Notes: a model not told the origin generated them from the sequence alone. A DNA stretch of 64,000 nucleotides from Phlebiopsis flavidoalba (GCA_035772785.1 JAOCPU010000084.1:23729-87728), one strand, 5' to 3'. Shown: positions 1 to 11,402, numbered from the stretch's first letter. Made by a program: numbers and translations.

Positions 1-939
1 AGAAGACAAGTCCATCAGGGACTTCCTATGGAGGCTCCTGTGCAAAGAAAAGAAGAGGTCACCCAAACCACCGTTCTCGCAAACGGCAGCTGGACATGGT
101 GGAGGCAACCTGAGTTGACGGCGGGCGCTTTTGCCTCAAACTCACACACGCGGAGGGCCAGACTCTTGAGACTGCCCAGAAGGTTGATTCGTCTGGATCA
201 TAACCATCCTGTTTAGGCATAGGCTCAGAGTTGCTTGAGTCTGGGACCAATGGAGTCAATAGTGCGTGTTTTTCACACACTAGGGGACTCAGAAAGGCGC
301 GGCCACTGCTTGCAAGCGATCTCCGAGGTCACTGGAGTAAAGTCGGCGCCTAGACTTGTAAGTTCTCATGCTTTCACTCATATTGTATCTGGCTTACCTC
401 CTCTATATGGCTGAAAGATAAAAAAATGAGGCTGTTGAGGTAGGCCAGCAATGTAATAATTTTGTTCAAAAACCTTTTGCCATATTCAATTAGAAGATGC
501 AGTATGATAACAGTAGCTGATTGAGTAGGTACTAGAATGTTAGACCTACTAGTATTATATATCTCTATATTTCAACTTTCCAGCCAAATCTCATATAGAA
601 TCTAGAACTTTTTGATATATATAAATAAATTACCTGACAAGTAGTGGAAATTGAGTAAATTAGTAGTACATTCTGGAGTACGTTTCAGTGGAATGGTCAT
701 TATCGTAGTATATGAAATGTAGAAACTTGAGTCCCTGACATCTTGTAATTAGTATTCAAGAGTTTAGTTAAAGGACTTGTGACTGGCCAAAGAGGCCAGA
801 ACCAAGACTTGGGCTTAACTGAACTGCCCAGGACTGCTTGTCAGTCTTAGTTTTTGAACCAGTGGAGTCTGCGCCAAGTTCCAGGTTTAAAATAGCAAAC
901 TACCAATATTTAAGCATCAAACTAACCACAACTCAACAA
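1..939. other. AT-rich stretch, no gene seen
   Basis: Short ORFs only, with no recognisable domain on either strand. Base composition is clearly more AT-rich than the gene-dense part beyond 12 kb, as expected for the repeat-rich flank of a transposon. I see nothing else that can be named. Confidence 0.5.
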
Positions 940-1285
940 GCTTACAATAGAATAACAAATGTTCAGTATTGAAGTATAATACAACTAGGGAATGAATGAG
1001 CTAATAATGAGGAAAATTAACAAAAGCTCTGCTGTCTAACCATAGAATAACAATGAAATAACATGGAAATAACAAAATAACAAAATTCAATTCACTGAAC
1101 TGCAAAAAAATGAAAACGTAATAGGTCAATAATAGAATAGCAAAATAACACTACTTGAACTACAGAATAACAAGAATGAAGAGCCTGCTAACAAAATGAC
1201 AAAATTACAGCAGAGTAATTGCCACGATAGCATAACCAAGATTTAATGCCAATAATAAGATATAACAAAATAACAGAGAAGTAAT
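940..1285. repeat. AATAACAA-rich low-complexity tract
   Basis: The plus strand repeats irregular variants of AATAACAA, ACAAAATAACA and AGAATAACAA at 5-30 bp intervals over about 340 bp. No clean period is kept, so it is a degenerate tract rather than a microsatellite. It has no coding potential. It may belong to an old AT-rich transposon. Confidence 0.5.
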
Positions 1286-1810
1286 TTATCTTCAACATCC
1301 ATTTAAGTCAATTAACAAAATTCTCTTAAATAATCTTAATTAAAGACAGAGTGGTTTTGTGATGATAGGCTGTAAAGTAACAAAGAAGACATAGCATTCT
1401 AGTCAAGGGCCCTCGCTTTACCTTTTCCCTTTCCTGCTCTCTTCTTCTCTCTTGCAAGCTGCTTCTGTGCATTCTTGACTTGTGGTGCGAGGTAAGGGTG
1501 CTTTAGCCATAGAGTTTTGCTGGGAAAGCAGCATTGGTTTTTTCCATGCCAAGGTATTTTCTTGCACACCTCCTGACTTGCATATGTCCAGCGCTGTTGA
1601 TGATTGTAAAAAATGTGCTTGAATTAAACTTGATGCCATGAAATAGGGCTTCAAAAACGTAGCACAGATAGTCTGGGTCCTATCACCTTTGGCTTTGGCA
1701 CAAAGTTTGAAACTGCACACAACATCAACCACAGCCCAGGTCATCATGCGGCCAGAATGGCTTCTTCTTCTTATTGGTAGTTTTTGGCAAGCATGGGAGA
1801 ATGATTGGTA

Positions 1811-2079
1811 GTAAAGGACAGGGATAAACCTCTAGGTACCTTGGACCTGACCCCTACCTCTATCTCTGGAAAACCTCTACCCCTGCTCGAAGGAATAGGG
1901 GCTTTTCAAGGCGTGTACAGAGAGGTAAGAGTATTACCTAAGGATTTGGAACTTTGTAATTCATCTAAAGCTCATGTATCCAAGTGTTGGGATTTTGGAA
2001 TCCTGACGGCCCCTACCCCTACCCCCAAGTATCCCTATCTCTGACCTCTACGGGGGTTACCTTTACCCCTGTCCTTTAC
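1811..2079. mobile_element. MITE with TA target-site duplication
   Basis: The left end reads GTAAAGGACAGGG (1811-1823) and the right end is its exact reverse complement (2067-2079). The match continues as one mismatch plus four paired bases (TAAA), giving an 18-bp terminal inverted repeat. Both sides are flanked by TA (1809-1810 and 2080-2081), the target duplication of Tc1/mariner-type elements. The 269-bp interior carries CCCCTACC-like repeats and only one short ORF with no domain, so this is a non-autonomous element. The family name is not known; the termini and TA flanks are directly visible. Confidence 0.8.
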
Positions 2080-2158
2080 TAACTGATTGGAGATAGCTTT
2101 AGCATAGGCATAGAAATCTGCTTTGTGGAAATGGAAGTGGGGACGATGACTGGGATAG

Positions 2159-2207
2159 ATGACAGCGAGGATGATGATGATGACAAATGATGACAATAAT
2201 GATAAAG
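2159..2207. repeat. GATGA/GATGAC microsatellite
   Basis: Imperfect run of GATGATGATGATGAC units on the plus strand. It sits in non-coding AT-rich sequence. Confidence 0.4.
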
Positions 2208-3268
2208 GGAGAGGATTGCAACCGTAAAGAAGAGGATGGTTTTTTTGAAGATGGCGTTACAGGATTGTGATTTGCAATATACGCGGTCCAGAGCATAGAT
2301 TGCGGAAAAGTCCAACAACGGCATCAGCGTATGATCTTTCACCTATGCGAGATTGAGAGTCCGTATTTATTGAGCCTGATGTGTGGGAGAACTGAAGAGG
2401 TGGTAGAGCCCCCGTGTTAACTTTGAGATGTGGGCTGAAAAGCGGCCTAAGAGGCAAAGCTGAGCAGATAGTTCCAAGTCCAAATTGAGACGCACTCAGT
2501 AGCTAAAGGCTGATGTGTTGCATGACTTGAGAGTTTCAAAGCTAGGGATGGAGAAGAAGAGGATGCAAGAGAATCCAAAAATAAAGGTGCAAGACTGGCA
2601 AAGCTAGGTGCGACAAGATGATGATACATGCATGAAAACGACGTTGGGAGTTATGACCATCATGGGGCTCTGCAGCCTTCTGAGAATGCTGGAGAGAAGA
2701 GCGGCTTGTCGTTGTTTTTGAACACCCTTTCCCTTTCCGTTCTCTAGCGAGGTTGTTTTGGAAGTGCTCTAGTTCTTGATGCTAGTGTCAAGAGCGAGAG
2801 CTTGGTTGAGACCAGAAGGCTGGTACCACACCAGAAGTGGCAAGGTAGATCCGCTCTTCTGAGCTGATTTTGAAAGAAGTCCCGGTCTTGATATAATGCC
2901 AGCCGCGATAGAGTTTTATTATAGCAAAGCACATACAGTGGTGCCTTGCGCCATCTGCGTCAAGTAAGCTAAGGTCTTCCCGAAAAGGTGTATTTCAGTG
3001 ACAGCAATGGCCAGGTAGGAGCTTCAGGTTTGTTACCAACTTCAGTAGTATATAATGTCTCGTTCTATCAAGTCGTCAGAGAAAGTCAGCAGATAGAATG
3101 ATATAACGACGCACTGAAGTCCAAGTAGTGATAATAACTCTCTGCTCTTCAATTACCTTTAACTTAGCTGCAGCCACTTTCTTAGCTCTAGGTTTGATGA
3201 GACATTTCCCTTCCTCAGCTTGAGCCTGCTGCCATTTCAGTGAAGACAGGTGCAGGCGGCATTTTGCG

Positions 3269-3799
3269 TTACGTAACAAGGGATTGCCATGAGGGATTGT
3301 TAGGAGCCAGTACCGTGGTCGCTTGAGCAGGTGGAGATAAGTTCGGTGCCTGAGTGGACTGTACAGATAAGGTTGCAACAGTAGGTAGAGCCAGAACGTG
3401 AGACAAAACTATGCTAGGGTTGGTCAAAACGGAGGTAGTTGTAGCCAATGGATTGCTTGCTGGACGTGGAAAGTGTGGAAAGGTGGATGGATTAGCGAGT
3501 GAATTATTTGGAAGTGGCGGCTGGAGAATATTGAGAGACAGAGAATGCACAACAGACTTAGCGGCTTCTTGGGCAATGGATGCATTCAAGGCTCCGCTGG
3601 AGGGCAAGTGGAGAATGGGACAGCTACCATTTTCTAAACAGATTTGAAGACACTGAAATCTTGAACAGAGTTTATTTGCTTGTTGGTTGCATGCTGCATC
3701 AGAGCATTTGGTCCCTTTAGTTGTTCGAGGCTTGGTCATGGCCGCAGCGGTTAGGCATGGGTCCAGATCCAACCGCAAATTCTTAAAATTGGAGACCAT
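3269..3799 (-). CDS. Hypothetical Cys-rich protein fragment
   Basis: Open frame of 176 residues. Residues ~30-60 carry a Cys/His pattern (C-x4-C, then N-x2-C-x4-C-x2-C, then G-x-C-x3-H), a style often seen in Agaricomycete proteins of unknown function, many linked to repeats. The rest is Ser/Pro/Ala/Thr-rich. The surrounding 1-4.5 kb is AT-rich and holds no intact gene, so this is probably a remnant or part of a transposon gene. A start at 3799 is assumed. It could also be a chance ORF. Confidence 0.25.
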   Translation of the reverse strand: MVSNFKNLRLDLDPCLTAAAMTKPRTTKGTKCSDAACNQQANKLCSRFQCLQICLENGSCPILHLPSSGALNASIAQEAAKSVVHSLSLNILQPPLPNNSLANPSTFPHFPRPASNPLATTTSVLTNPSIVLSHVLALPTVATLSVQSTQAPNLSPPAQATTVLAPNNPSWQSLVT

Positions 3800-4189
3800 G
3801 GAGACTTAATCCAACGGAAGAACTTTTTGGGGTTTCTATTACACTGTTACATGTATTATTAGAGTGTAGCTGACAATGTAGTAAAAACATGAGTATATAC
3901 AAGTAAAAACTGGCGGCCTTTTGTTTTTTTTGCTGTCTACGACCTTTGCAGACTGTAAGAACAAGAGTTTTGTGACAGATATTACAAGTATGTTGCAACC
4001 AAATCACATCCAGAAGTGGGCATGTAGAGCGAGCGACAGGAACTAACAAAACAGCAGTGTAATTGCTTCCCAAACAAGGAGTTGCATGCGTGGCAGTAAA
4101 TAAAAGTGACGCGCAGACAAGACAGGCAGTGATGCAAACCCACGGGTTAGTGACGTGGACATGTGGACAATCCATGACATTATGTCACG

Positions 4190-4593
4190 CAATTGCCACT
4201 TGGTTTGTCATGCGGGGGGCAGATAGAGGGCGGTGTGTGAGGCAGACAGGGGCAGAGCGAGGGGCGGACAGGGGGTGGAGGGGCGGAGTCTGCAGCGGAG
4301 CTGGACAGAGGCGTGGATGCCCCAATTTAGGTATTTTCTCGGGCAGGCACAGAATCCCTAGATCTATAATCAGGTTGAAATACCATCAAAGCGCCACAAG
4401 GCTGATGGCTAGCGTGCCTTAGTGCTTATTTTTCGAAAATCTCAACACACTTGGTATTTTGATTATAGCTCACTCATTCCTTCACCAAATTATATCATTC
4501 TAGTATGTTTTTGATGTCCCAATGCTGCTCTATAACTTTGGTTTTGACATTCCAAAAGGGTAATAATTAGTCATACCTCTCCCCAGCAAGGAT
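4190..4593. other. GC-rich then AT-rich spacer, no gene seen
   Basis: Positions ~4200-4330 are strongly G-rich on the plus strand (GGGGCGGACAGGGGG-like). This passes into ordinary AT-rich sequence up to the retrotransposon. No gene is supported. Confidence 0.4.
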
Positions 4594-5193
4594 TGTCGCG
4601 GAGGCAATGGCTCGATGCGTACATGGGCAGAGTACAAAGACAAAATGTAAAACTAAAGGAAACTCAATCTAACAATAAAGTGCAATAATAAATTTGATAA
4701 GATCTGTTTTGTATATTTTAATGGACCTATGGAATTATTGACACTATTCTGTTAGAGATATTGGAAATATATTTGACTGCTTATTTGAGGACAAATGCAA
4801 TGATATATGGAGTTAGCGGCACGCGGGTCGAGCTAAGTCCAATGACCAAGTCAATATTCGTGTATGTATGTACAGGCATTGGAGGCTTACCTAAGTCCAA
4901 TGACCAAGAGGTCGAGATGAGGACTTAGGCAGCGGTAGACTACGCTTATATACTTGTTCACCGGAGCGATTACTAAGTCCATGGAAACAGATAGAAAGTG
5001 ACGGAAGGTCTGAGTCATGCCTGAGTCAGCGACTGAGTAAGCATGTCAGTGTGTACGACTAAGCGGGGCTGGACTCCGAGGAGTCATCTATTGTGACTAA
5101 GTGCTGTGCCTTTGGACCGAAGGGGCCGCTCCGGGTCGTTCAGGGCGTTACACTAAGACGAAAAATTGGTGGGCGTCTGCGCACGCTGCGACA
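4594..5193 (-). repeat. 3' LTR of the chromovirus (left copy)
   Basis: On the plus strand it begins TGTCGCGGAGG and ends CGCTGCGACA, giving TGTCGC/GCGACA termini. Homology to the right LTR covers both ends, with long identical blocks (for example around 4815-4850 and 5030-5180). About 4675-4808 is AT-rich and unrelated to the matching part of the right LTR, making this copy ~100 bp longer. The minus strand carries a TATATAAG box at 4945-4952. Confidence 0.85.
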
Positions 5194-5887
5194 TTACCCC
5201 CCCGCTAGAGTCCAGCGTCCGCGATGGACCAGTGCAGAAAAGGCGCCCCTCCTCCCAGCCATAGGTAGGGGGCGGAGCGACGGTGATGTTGACCAGGGGC
5301 TGCCAGGGCAGCGATGCAAAGATAGAGGCGCTGATCTTCTTTACCGCGTTCGGGTGTTTGCGGTGGAAGTCAGCGATGAGATCTTGGGCGTTGGCGACAT
5401 TGGCAGCGGGTTCCCAGGAGTTGTCACCGGAGCCGTAGCCCTTCCATTTCACGAGGTACTGGAGTTGGCGACGGTATAGGCGGCTGTCAAGGATTTCATC
5501 AACTTCGTACTCCTCCTCGCCGTCAACGTCGACGGGTGCAGGCGGTGGCGGCAGTTCGCCGTTGACCTCGTTACCACCCCAAGGGGCTAGGCGGTCGACG
5601 TGGAACACGTTGTGGATCTTGAGCGCTGCGGGTAGCTGAAGGCGGTAGTCGCGGTCGCCGAGCTTCTCGATGACAGTGTATGGCCCCAGCTGTTTGGGCC
5701 CGAGCTTCCTGCTCGCTTGGTGGATGTGCACCTTCTCCGCGTCAAGCCAGACTTGATCGCCTACGTGGAACTCTCGGGGTGGTTTCCCATCACCGGCCAT
5801 TGCTTCCTTGCTGCGGCGGCGGAGAGCGGCTTCTGCATCCTTTCGCGCTTCTCGGAGCTGTTCCACGCGCTTGTCTACCTCGGGCAT
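5153..5887 (-). pseudogene. Integrase C-terminus with chromodomain
   Basis: Open frame of 244 residues. Residues ~1-100 are the integrase C-terminal part, including the FHVGDQVWL and PYTVIEKLGDRDYRL stretches typical of the GPY/F module. Residues ~125-185 form a chromodomain: YEVDEILDSR, then LVKWKGYG, then SWEPAANV and a helix ending FHRKHP. Aromatic cage positions (Y, W, W) are present, so binding of methylated histone tails is plausible by family knowledge. The frame runs through the polypurine tract and stops in the LTR at 5153. The upstream part (5888-6000, AEFAINSRVQSALQHSP) lies in another frame, so the domain is separated from the integrase core by an indel. Confidence 0.88.
5194..5207 (-). 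other. Polypurine tract
   Basis: On the minus strand, AGCGGGGGGGTAA lies directly before the TGTCGCAGCG start of the 3' LTR. This is the expected position and composition of the plus-strand primer. It also fixes the true 5' edge of the LTR. Confidence 0.75.
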
Positions 5888-6752
5888 GTTGCTTCGCCCG
5901 CCGACCGGTATGGTGAAGTCCGGCTGATAGCCGTACAGGATTTCGAAGGGCGAGTGCTGAAGTGCGGACTGAACACGGCTGTTGATCGCGAACTCGGCTA
6001 CCGGGAGCAGTTTGGCCCAATCGTCTTGGCGTTGATTGCAAACATGCGTAGGTACTGCTCAACTTCTTTGTTCATTCGCTCCGTCTGTCCGTTAGCCTGG
6101 GGGTGGTAGGCAGTCGTGAGCTGACTGTTGATTCCCAGCTTCTTGTACAGCGCCTTGATGTAACGAGAGGCGAATTGGGGCCCGCGGTCAGTGACCATGC
6201 CGCGTGGGAGCCCATGGAGCTTGAACACGTCACGGATGTGGAGGTCGGCGATGCCGTCAGCGTCTACCGTATCGTTGGTGAGACAGAAGTGAGCCATCTT
6301 TCCGTACAGATCGATGTACGTCGAGATGGCATTGTATGTCTTCCCGTCGATACCCTTGCTCGGGGGGGGGGGAGACCGGTGACGAGGTCGTTTCCTACAA
6401 TCTGCCAGGGTCCCTCGGGTACCGCAATGGGCATGGTGGCCGGTTTTGGGATGTGACGCTGGTTTGAAGCGCTGACACTGTTCGCATCCGCGGACGTACT
6501 TGTTGACAAAGTCCCGCATCAGCGGCCACCAGTAGTGGCGCTCAACAAGCTCGAGGGTGAGGTTACGCCCGGGGTGGCCGGTCGTGACCGAGTCGTGGCA
6601 CTGCCGCAGGATCTCCTGGCGGATCTCGAGGTTGTTGGGAACGTAGAGCTTGCCTCGGTAGTACACCAGTCCGTCTTCCTCTTCCCATTCAGCGGCACCG
6701 TTGGCCAATCTCCGTGGGCCAGTCCGGCGCATGGCTTCTAGTGCGGAGACCA
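5888..6752 (-). pseudogene. Integrase zinc-binding and catalytic core
   Basis: The HHCC zinc domain is visible (H and H in QCHDSVTTGHPGRN, then GCEQCQRF). The first catalytic Asp is in a different frame (VGNDLVTGLP, ~6400). The second Asp (MVTDRGPQFAS) and the Glu (ANGQTERMNKEVEQYL) are back in the frame of the zinc domain. The break coincides with a run of about a dozen G at 6361-6372. All DDE residues are present, so loss of function rests on frameshifts only. It inserts cDNA into the genome. Confidence 0.88.
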
Positions 6753-6754
6753 CT

Positions 6755-7414
6755 TCAGCTTCCTTGCTGACGCAAGCGCGAATTCTGTCCTCGAGTGAGT
6801 TGGGGACCGGCGATGACGGTAGTAGCCGCGGCGACATGAGCTCCGGGCGGCGATAGGACGGTAGCGCTGGAGATGCTATGGATCTGGCGCGGCACGAGTA
6901 CGACTTGCTGGCGGTTGTCTTCGGCATCGGAAACCTCGACCGAGGCACTGCGAGTGAGGGCGTCTGACTTGCCCATGGTCTTCCCGGGGTGATGCACGAT
7001 TTGGAAATTGAATCGTGAGAGCCATAGTGACCATCGGGCTTGTCGGCGTGTGAGATCGCGGGCCTGTGTCCAGTACTCGAGGTTTTTGTGGTCGGAGACA
7101 ACTGTGAACTCCGGTAGCCCTTCAAGGTAGTGGCGCCAATCTTCCAGCGCTCGTACTATCGCCATGAGCTCCTTGTCATAGATCTCGTAGTTTCGTTCGG
7201 GTGCGTTCATGGTTTCAGACCGGAATGCGACAGGGTGCCAGAGTCCATCGTCTCCCTTCTGTGACAGTACTCCTCCAGTTGCGAAGTTGGATGCATCGAC
7301 TTCCAGCTCGGTGGGGGGGCGCGTGGGGGGTCGTAGAGCGCCAGTACTGGGGCAGAGGTGAATGCTTTCTTCAGGGTCGAGAAGGCGCTTTCTTCGACAT
7401 CGGTCCATCGCCAC
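6755..7414 (-). pseudogene. RNase H domain and tether
   Basis: Frame with LEVDASNFATGGVLSQ (first catalytic Asp), a Glu in YEIYDKELMAIVRALEDW, VVSDHKNLEYW (second Asp) and HHPGKTMGKSDALTR (final His/Asp region). This is the classical Ty3/Gypsy RNase H followed by the tether. It lies in a different frame from the RT. The change falls near C-rich runs at ~7310-7330. It removes the RNA strand during reverse transcription. Confidence 0.88.
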
Positions 7415-8510
7415 GCAACATCCTTTTTGGTGAGATCATTCAGTGGTCGTGCGAGCCGTGAGAAGTCTCTGATGAAGCGGCGATAGAAGTTCCCAAAGCC
7501 GAGGAAGCCTCGGACGTCTCGGAGATTGCGTGGTGTTGGCCAGTTAGCGACGGCGGCTACTTTGGCGGGGTCCATGCTGACTTCCCCGGGCTTGATGATC
7601 ATGCCGAGGTACTCAATGCGGTCTTTGTCAAATTCGCACTTCTCAGGTTTGAGGAACAGGTCGTACTCCTCTAGCCTTCGCAGGACCTCGTGGGTGGTCT
7701 GTCTGTGAACTTCGGCGTCGCTGCTGTAGATCAAGATGTCGTCCATGTACACCGCCACCTTGCCTTCTGCGATCAGGTCGGCGAAGATGGTGTTCATCAG
7801 CGTCTGGAATGTGGCCGGGGAGTTGGTGAGGCCGAAGAACATGACGCGAGGCTCGAACGCTCCTCGATTCGTGATGAACGCCGCCTTCCACTGGTCTGAC
7901 TCTTTGATGCGGATGTTGTTGTATCCCCACCGGACATCGAACTTGGTGAAGATCTTGGCTTTCGACAGGCGGTTGATGATGTCAGACGCTAAGGGTAGTG
8001 GGTAACGGTTCTTGATCGTGATCGCGTTCAGCTTCCGATAGTCCTGGACCAGGCGTAGGCTCCCTTCCTTCTTTTTGACGAAGAAGACGGGCGAGACCAT
8101 CGGAGACTTGGAGGGGACGATGTATCCTTTCGCGAGTGCGTCGTCGAGAAAGCGTCCTAACTCTCATCATCCTCCGGCTGAGACATTGGGAAGACTTTGG
8201 CATGTAGGGACTCTGGGGGCGCCGTCCTTTGAGATCAATGGTGTGATCCCATGGCTTGTGTTCGGGTAGCCGGTGAGACTCGGTTTCCGAGAAGACTCGT
8301 GCATGGCATCGGTACTCGGCAGGCACCATCTCCTCAAAGCTTTTGACTTCTCGCTGGCTGATGACTTCTTCAGCGATCTTCTGGGAGTACGTGTAACTGG
8401 CGCACATCCAGAGCTCGTCTCCGTTCTCCATGAGTCCGGCACGGGCCCAAGCGCGTCGTGTCTTTCGATTGGCTTCGACTTTCTGAGGTCGTTGGGCTGC
8501 TTCCACGCTG
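7207..8510 (-). pseudogene. Reverse transcriptase
   Basis: From ~8400 the protease-RT linker is read (SFEEMVPAEYR, HKPWDHTIDLK). The RT proper starts near 8100: SPVFFVKKKEGSLRLVQDYR, then KFDVRWGYNNIRIKE, FGLTNSPATFQ and the catalytic VYMDDILIYS. The thumb and connection include NWPTPRNLRDVRGFLGFGNF. The DV and MDD catalytic aspartates are intact. One internal frame change lies near 8160. It copies the element's RNA into cDNA inside cytoplasmic virus-like particles. Confidence 0.93.
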
Positions 8511-8598
8511 AGTGCTCCCTCAGACCAGTCGATCGAGGGGTTGGCATCTCGAAGCCAGGGAAGTCCGAGGATGACGTCTTCGGGTCCGATGTCCGTGA

Positions 8599-9237
8599 TC
8601 AGGAAGTCCCATTCTTTGTCGTGCTGGCCGATCTCCAGGCGTACTCGGGCGAAGTGTGTGATGACGCCGGACTGGTTGTCTGTCCCATCAATGTTGTGGA
8701 TTGGAAGCGACTGTGCCGGAGACGTTGTGTGGGAAGCCGAGCCTTGTCGGCGTAGCGCTTGTTGATGAACAGTCCAGTGGCTCCACTATCCAACATCGCG
8801 CGTACACGGTCGCCGTTGATGCGGCTCTGGACTCGGAAGTGGTGATCGCCTGGGTGGACTTCGCTAATGCGGCATGCGGAGATTGAATCGTACATGGTTG
8901 GTAACGGCGGAGTTGAATCCGCAATGGGTACAGTGGGAGTTGAATCCCGTGATACAGGTGAAACAGAAGGCGACGGCGCCGTGCTACGAGTCGAGTCCTT
9001 TGGAGACGGATCCAGTACAAAACGAACTTGCTTAGGTGTCGGTTTACATGGTACTGGGGCAACAGAAGGGGAATCACTATCTAGTTGACGAGACGGGAGC
9101 GATACAGGTACACTACGAGGCAGAGACGAGTCAGAGTCCGATACATCCGAATCAGGAGACGAGTCAACAGAGAGAAGGGAAAATCTATTGAAGCGGGGAT
9201 ATTTCTCCGGATGCTTCGCTGCGGCCTTAGCGAGCAT
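8599..9237 (-). pseudogene. Retropepsin-like aspartic protease
   Basis: 212-residue frame. A Ser/Pro/Asp-rich linker (~1-130) precedes the protease, whose active-site loop is MLDSGATGLFINKRYA (D-S-G). The core is preceded by VQSRINGDRVRAML, the usual beta strands of Ty3/Gypsy proteases. It cleaves the Gag-Pol polyprotein. It begins just after the gag stop at 9240, in another frame, consistent with Gag/Pol separation by frameshift or with sequence error. Confidence 0.85.
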
Positions 9238-9239
9238 CC

Positions 9240-11055
9240 TTAGACAAAATCCCCGGAGATCTGCGTGATCACGGTCTTGAGATCAGCGACCTGTTTGATG
9301 AGCGCCGCGATCGACTCTTCGCTGGCTGCCGAAGTAGTGGTTGCCCGAACCTGCTGCGCTCCTACCACTGCCTCGGGGCTGTCCGAGATAGCGGGACATG
9401 CACACGCTCTGGTTGTGTGCCCCTTTTTCTGACACCACTGACAGATGGCCTGGCGGATCGAGCAGGCAGCGGCGCTGTGTTCGGTGCTGGCCACACGCGT
9501 AGCACTTGCCTCGTATGGCCCTCCGCCAATCCTCGCGTGTACGGCCGTTGCCTGTGCTGGCGGCGCTGATGTCCATGGCATCGTCGTCTACGGGTGCCTG
9601 GAAAGGAGCCGCGTGGGAGGTGGTGGCGCGCGGGGCTGTGGTAGTTGTCGAGCGTCCGGCTTCACGAGCCTTCTCCGCCAGGCGCTCTCGGTGGCGCTTG
9701 TCAATGTCCGTGGCAACCTTGACGAGATCATCCAGCGTGTCCTGCTTCCGATCGGTCTCGGCGAGGCGGTCCTTGATGAACGTGGACAGGTGCTTGCGAT
9801 ACCGGATGAGCTTGTCGGCTTCGCTCAACGCCGTGCGTGACGCATGCTGGTAGAACAAGCTGGTGTAGTCAGGAACTGTCTTAGTTCCCTGCCACAGCTG
9901 TTCGAGTGCGGTGAGGGCGTCTCCAGCGGCGTCAACCGTTTCGAAGCGGATGCGGAATGCCTTGACAAAGTCCTCGTACGTTGCGTATATCGGGACGGGG
10001 TCTTTCCATTCCTTCGATAACGCTCGTGGCCCAATCGGCGGCTCCGTCTGTCAGGAACGAACAGGCCGTGATGATCCAGAGCTTCTCCTTTCGCACCATC
10101 TGTCCTAGAACCTCGTTGTGCATGCCGCTTCCTTGGTCAGTCGCCCAGGACTTGTACGCGGCTAGAAAGCGCCGGGCATCGAGAGGCGTCTTTCCGTCGT
10201 AGGTGCTTGGGTTTCTGGATGTAGGACTTAGGGCGGATAACCGGGGCGGCGACATTAACCGTTGGAGGGTTCGCCACATACGTTGCCACAGTCTGGCTGA
10301 GGGTGGTGATTTGTTGCGTGAGAGCGGCGATCGCTTGCTGAATTTGTGCGGGATCCATCGTGGGCACGTGGATGGGCGGCGGTGTTTGTACTGTTTGTTG
10401 TTGAGGCGACGGAACGCGGGCTTCAACAAGCGTCTCTGGAGCGGGGTTGTGTGCGTGGGGATGTCCTTCAGGAAAGAGTACTTCGCGTACTGGAACTTCC
10501 GGTTCTGGTTCGGGTAGGGTTTGAACAGGCGCTGCTGGCGTGCTTGGTTGCGGAGTGTTCGTGTGCGGGGAGTGCGGCCAACGCGTAGCGGGCCGGAGAG
10601 GTGCCGAGGAGCTTCCTTCGATCGCGAGGGGTGAGAGCTGCGGGGTGTTGTTGTAGCTTCGAAGCGCGGTAAGAAGCTGTGCGAATTCGGGGGCGGTGTC
10701 AGGGGATGTTGATCGGGGGTGCTGTCTGTGTCTGATGGGTTGTGCAACTCCTTCGAGTTCGTCGTTGAGTGGACTTCGTTGTATCGATGGGGGCAGGGTT
10801 GCTGTTCACAGGCGTCGTACTCGGCTCCGTTGTCGTGGACGTCCTCCTGATCTTCGGCGTCAAAGAAGTGAGGAAGGAGTCGACAGTCGTTGGGAGATGG
10901 AGCCCGGAAGGTACCGGATCGTACGGAAGGGGAATCGGCGGGAAGTTCTCCGGACTCAATGGTGACGGCTCCCTGACGGAGAGGATGTACGGGATCGGAA
11001 TGGTGGGGGACGTCGTTGCCTTTCTCAGGCACGTGGACACGGGGGCTGCGCACAA
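9240..11055 (-). pseudogene. Gag: capsid and two zinc knuckles
   Basis: From ~11055 a long Pro/Ser/Thr-rich N-terminus leads to a helical segment (MDPAQIQQAIAALTQQIT, ~10358). The capsid part follows (STYDGKTPLDARRFLAAYKS; AADWATSVIEG; FYQHASRTALSEADKLIRYR). The C-terminus has two CCHC knuckles: the first (CYACGQ...HSAAAC) is split by a one-base shift at ~9480 and the second (CQWCQKKGHTTRAC) is intact. It ends with QISGDFV at 9240. At least three frame changes are needed. Gag packages the RNA into virus-like particles. Confidence 0.82.
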
Positions 11056-11390
11056 GACTGTCTAGCTCAGGCTCCTCGCCCTGTTGCTTGTCTCGTCGTC
11101 AAAGGGACACGGGCCCAATGACTTACAACGCTGAGTGGGGTCACCCGCTTCTCACAGCCTCCACCGATCAAAGACCGGTCCAGATGTTCACAAGCCGATC
11201 AAGAAGCTCCGGGTTAGGGAGTTCAAGGTACAGCCGGCTAGATGAAGCTAGCCTCCTAGGGTTGTGCCTAGGCGTTACTGACTGGGTGACTGCGCGCGTA
11301 GATCGCCAAAGGCTCCTCAGGCGTTGTGTGCTAGCACTATGTACGACGGGGCCTGCGTGCTAATGAGCAGGCGGCGGGGTGTGTTGGGAG

Positions 11391-11400
11391 ATCTCGACCT
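11391..11400 (-). other. Self-priming primer-binding site
   Basis: Two bases inside the 5' LTR, the minus strand reads AGGTCGAGAT. This is the exact 10-nt complement of ATCTCGACCT inside the same LTR (minus strand at 11632-11623), which lies ~34 nt after a TATA box. No tRNA 3' end is recognisable. Known Tf1/sushi elements prime from the 5' end of their own mRNA in this way. The match is seen directly; the mechanism is inferred. Confidence 0.65.
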
Positions 11401-11402
11401 AG

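Noticed and set aside
3783..4175. 130-codon minus-strand ORF with many Cys and hydrophobic residues
   Set aside because: No domain, no signal for splicing to its neighbour, and AT-rich context; not enough to call a gene.
5093..6741. Several plus-strand ORFs across the integrase/chromodomain region
   Set aside because: Shadows of the pol gene, which is clearly on the minus strand.
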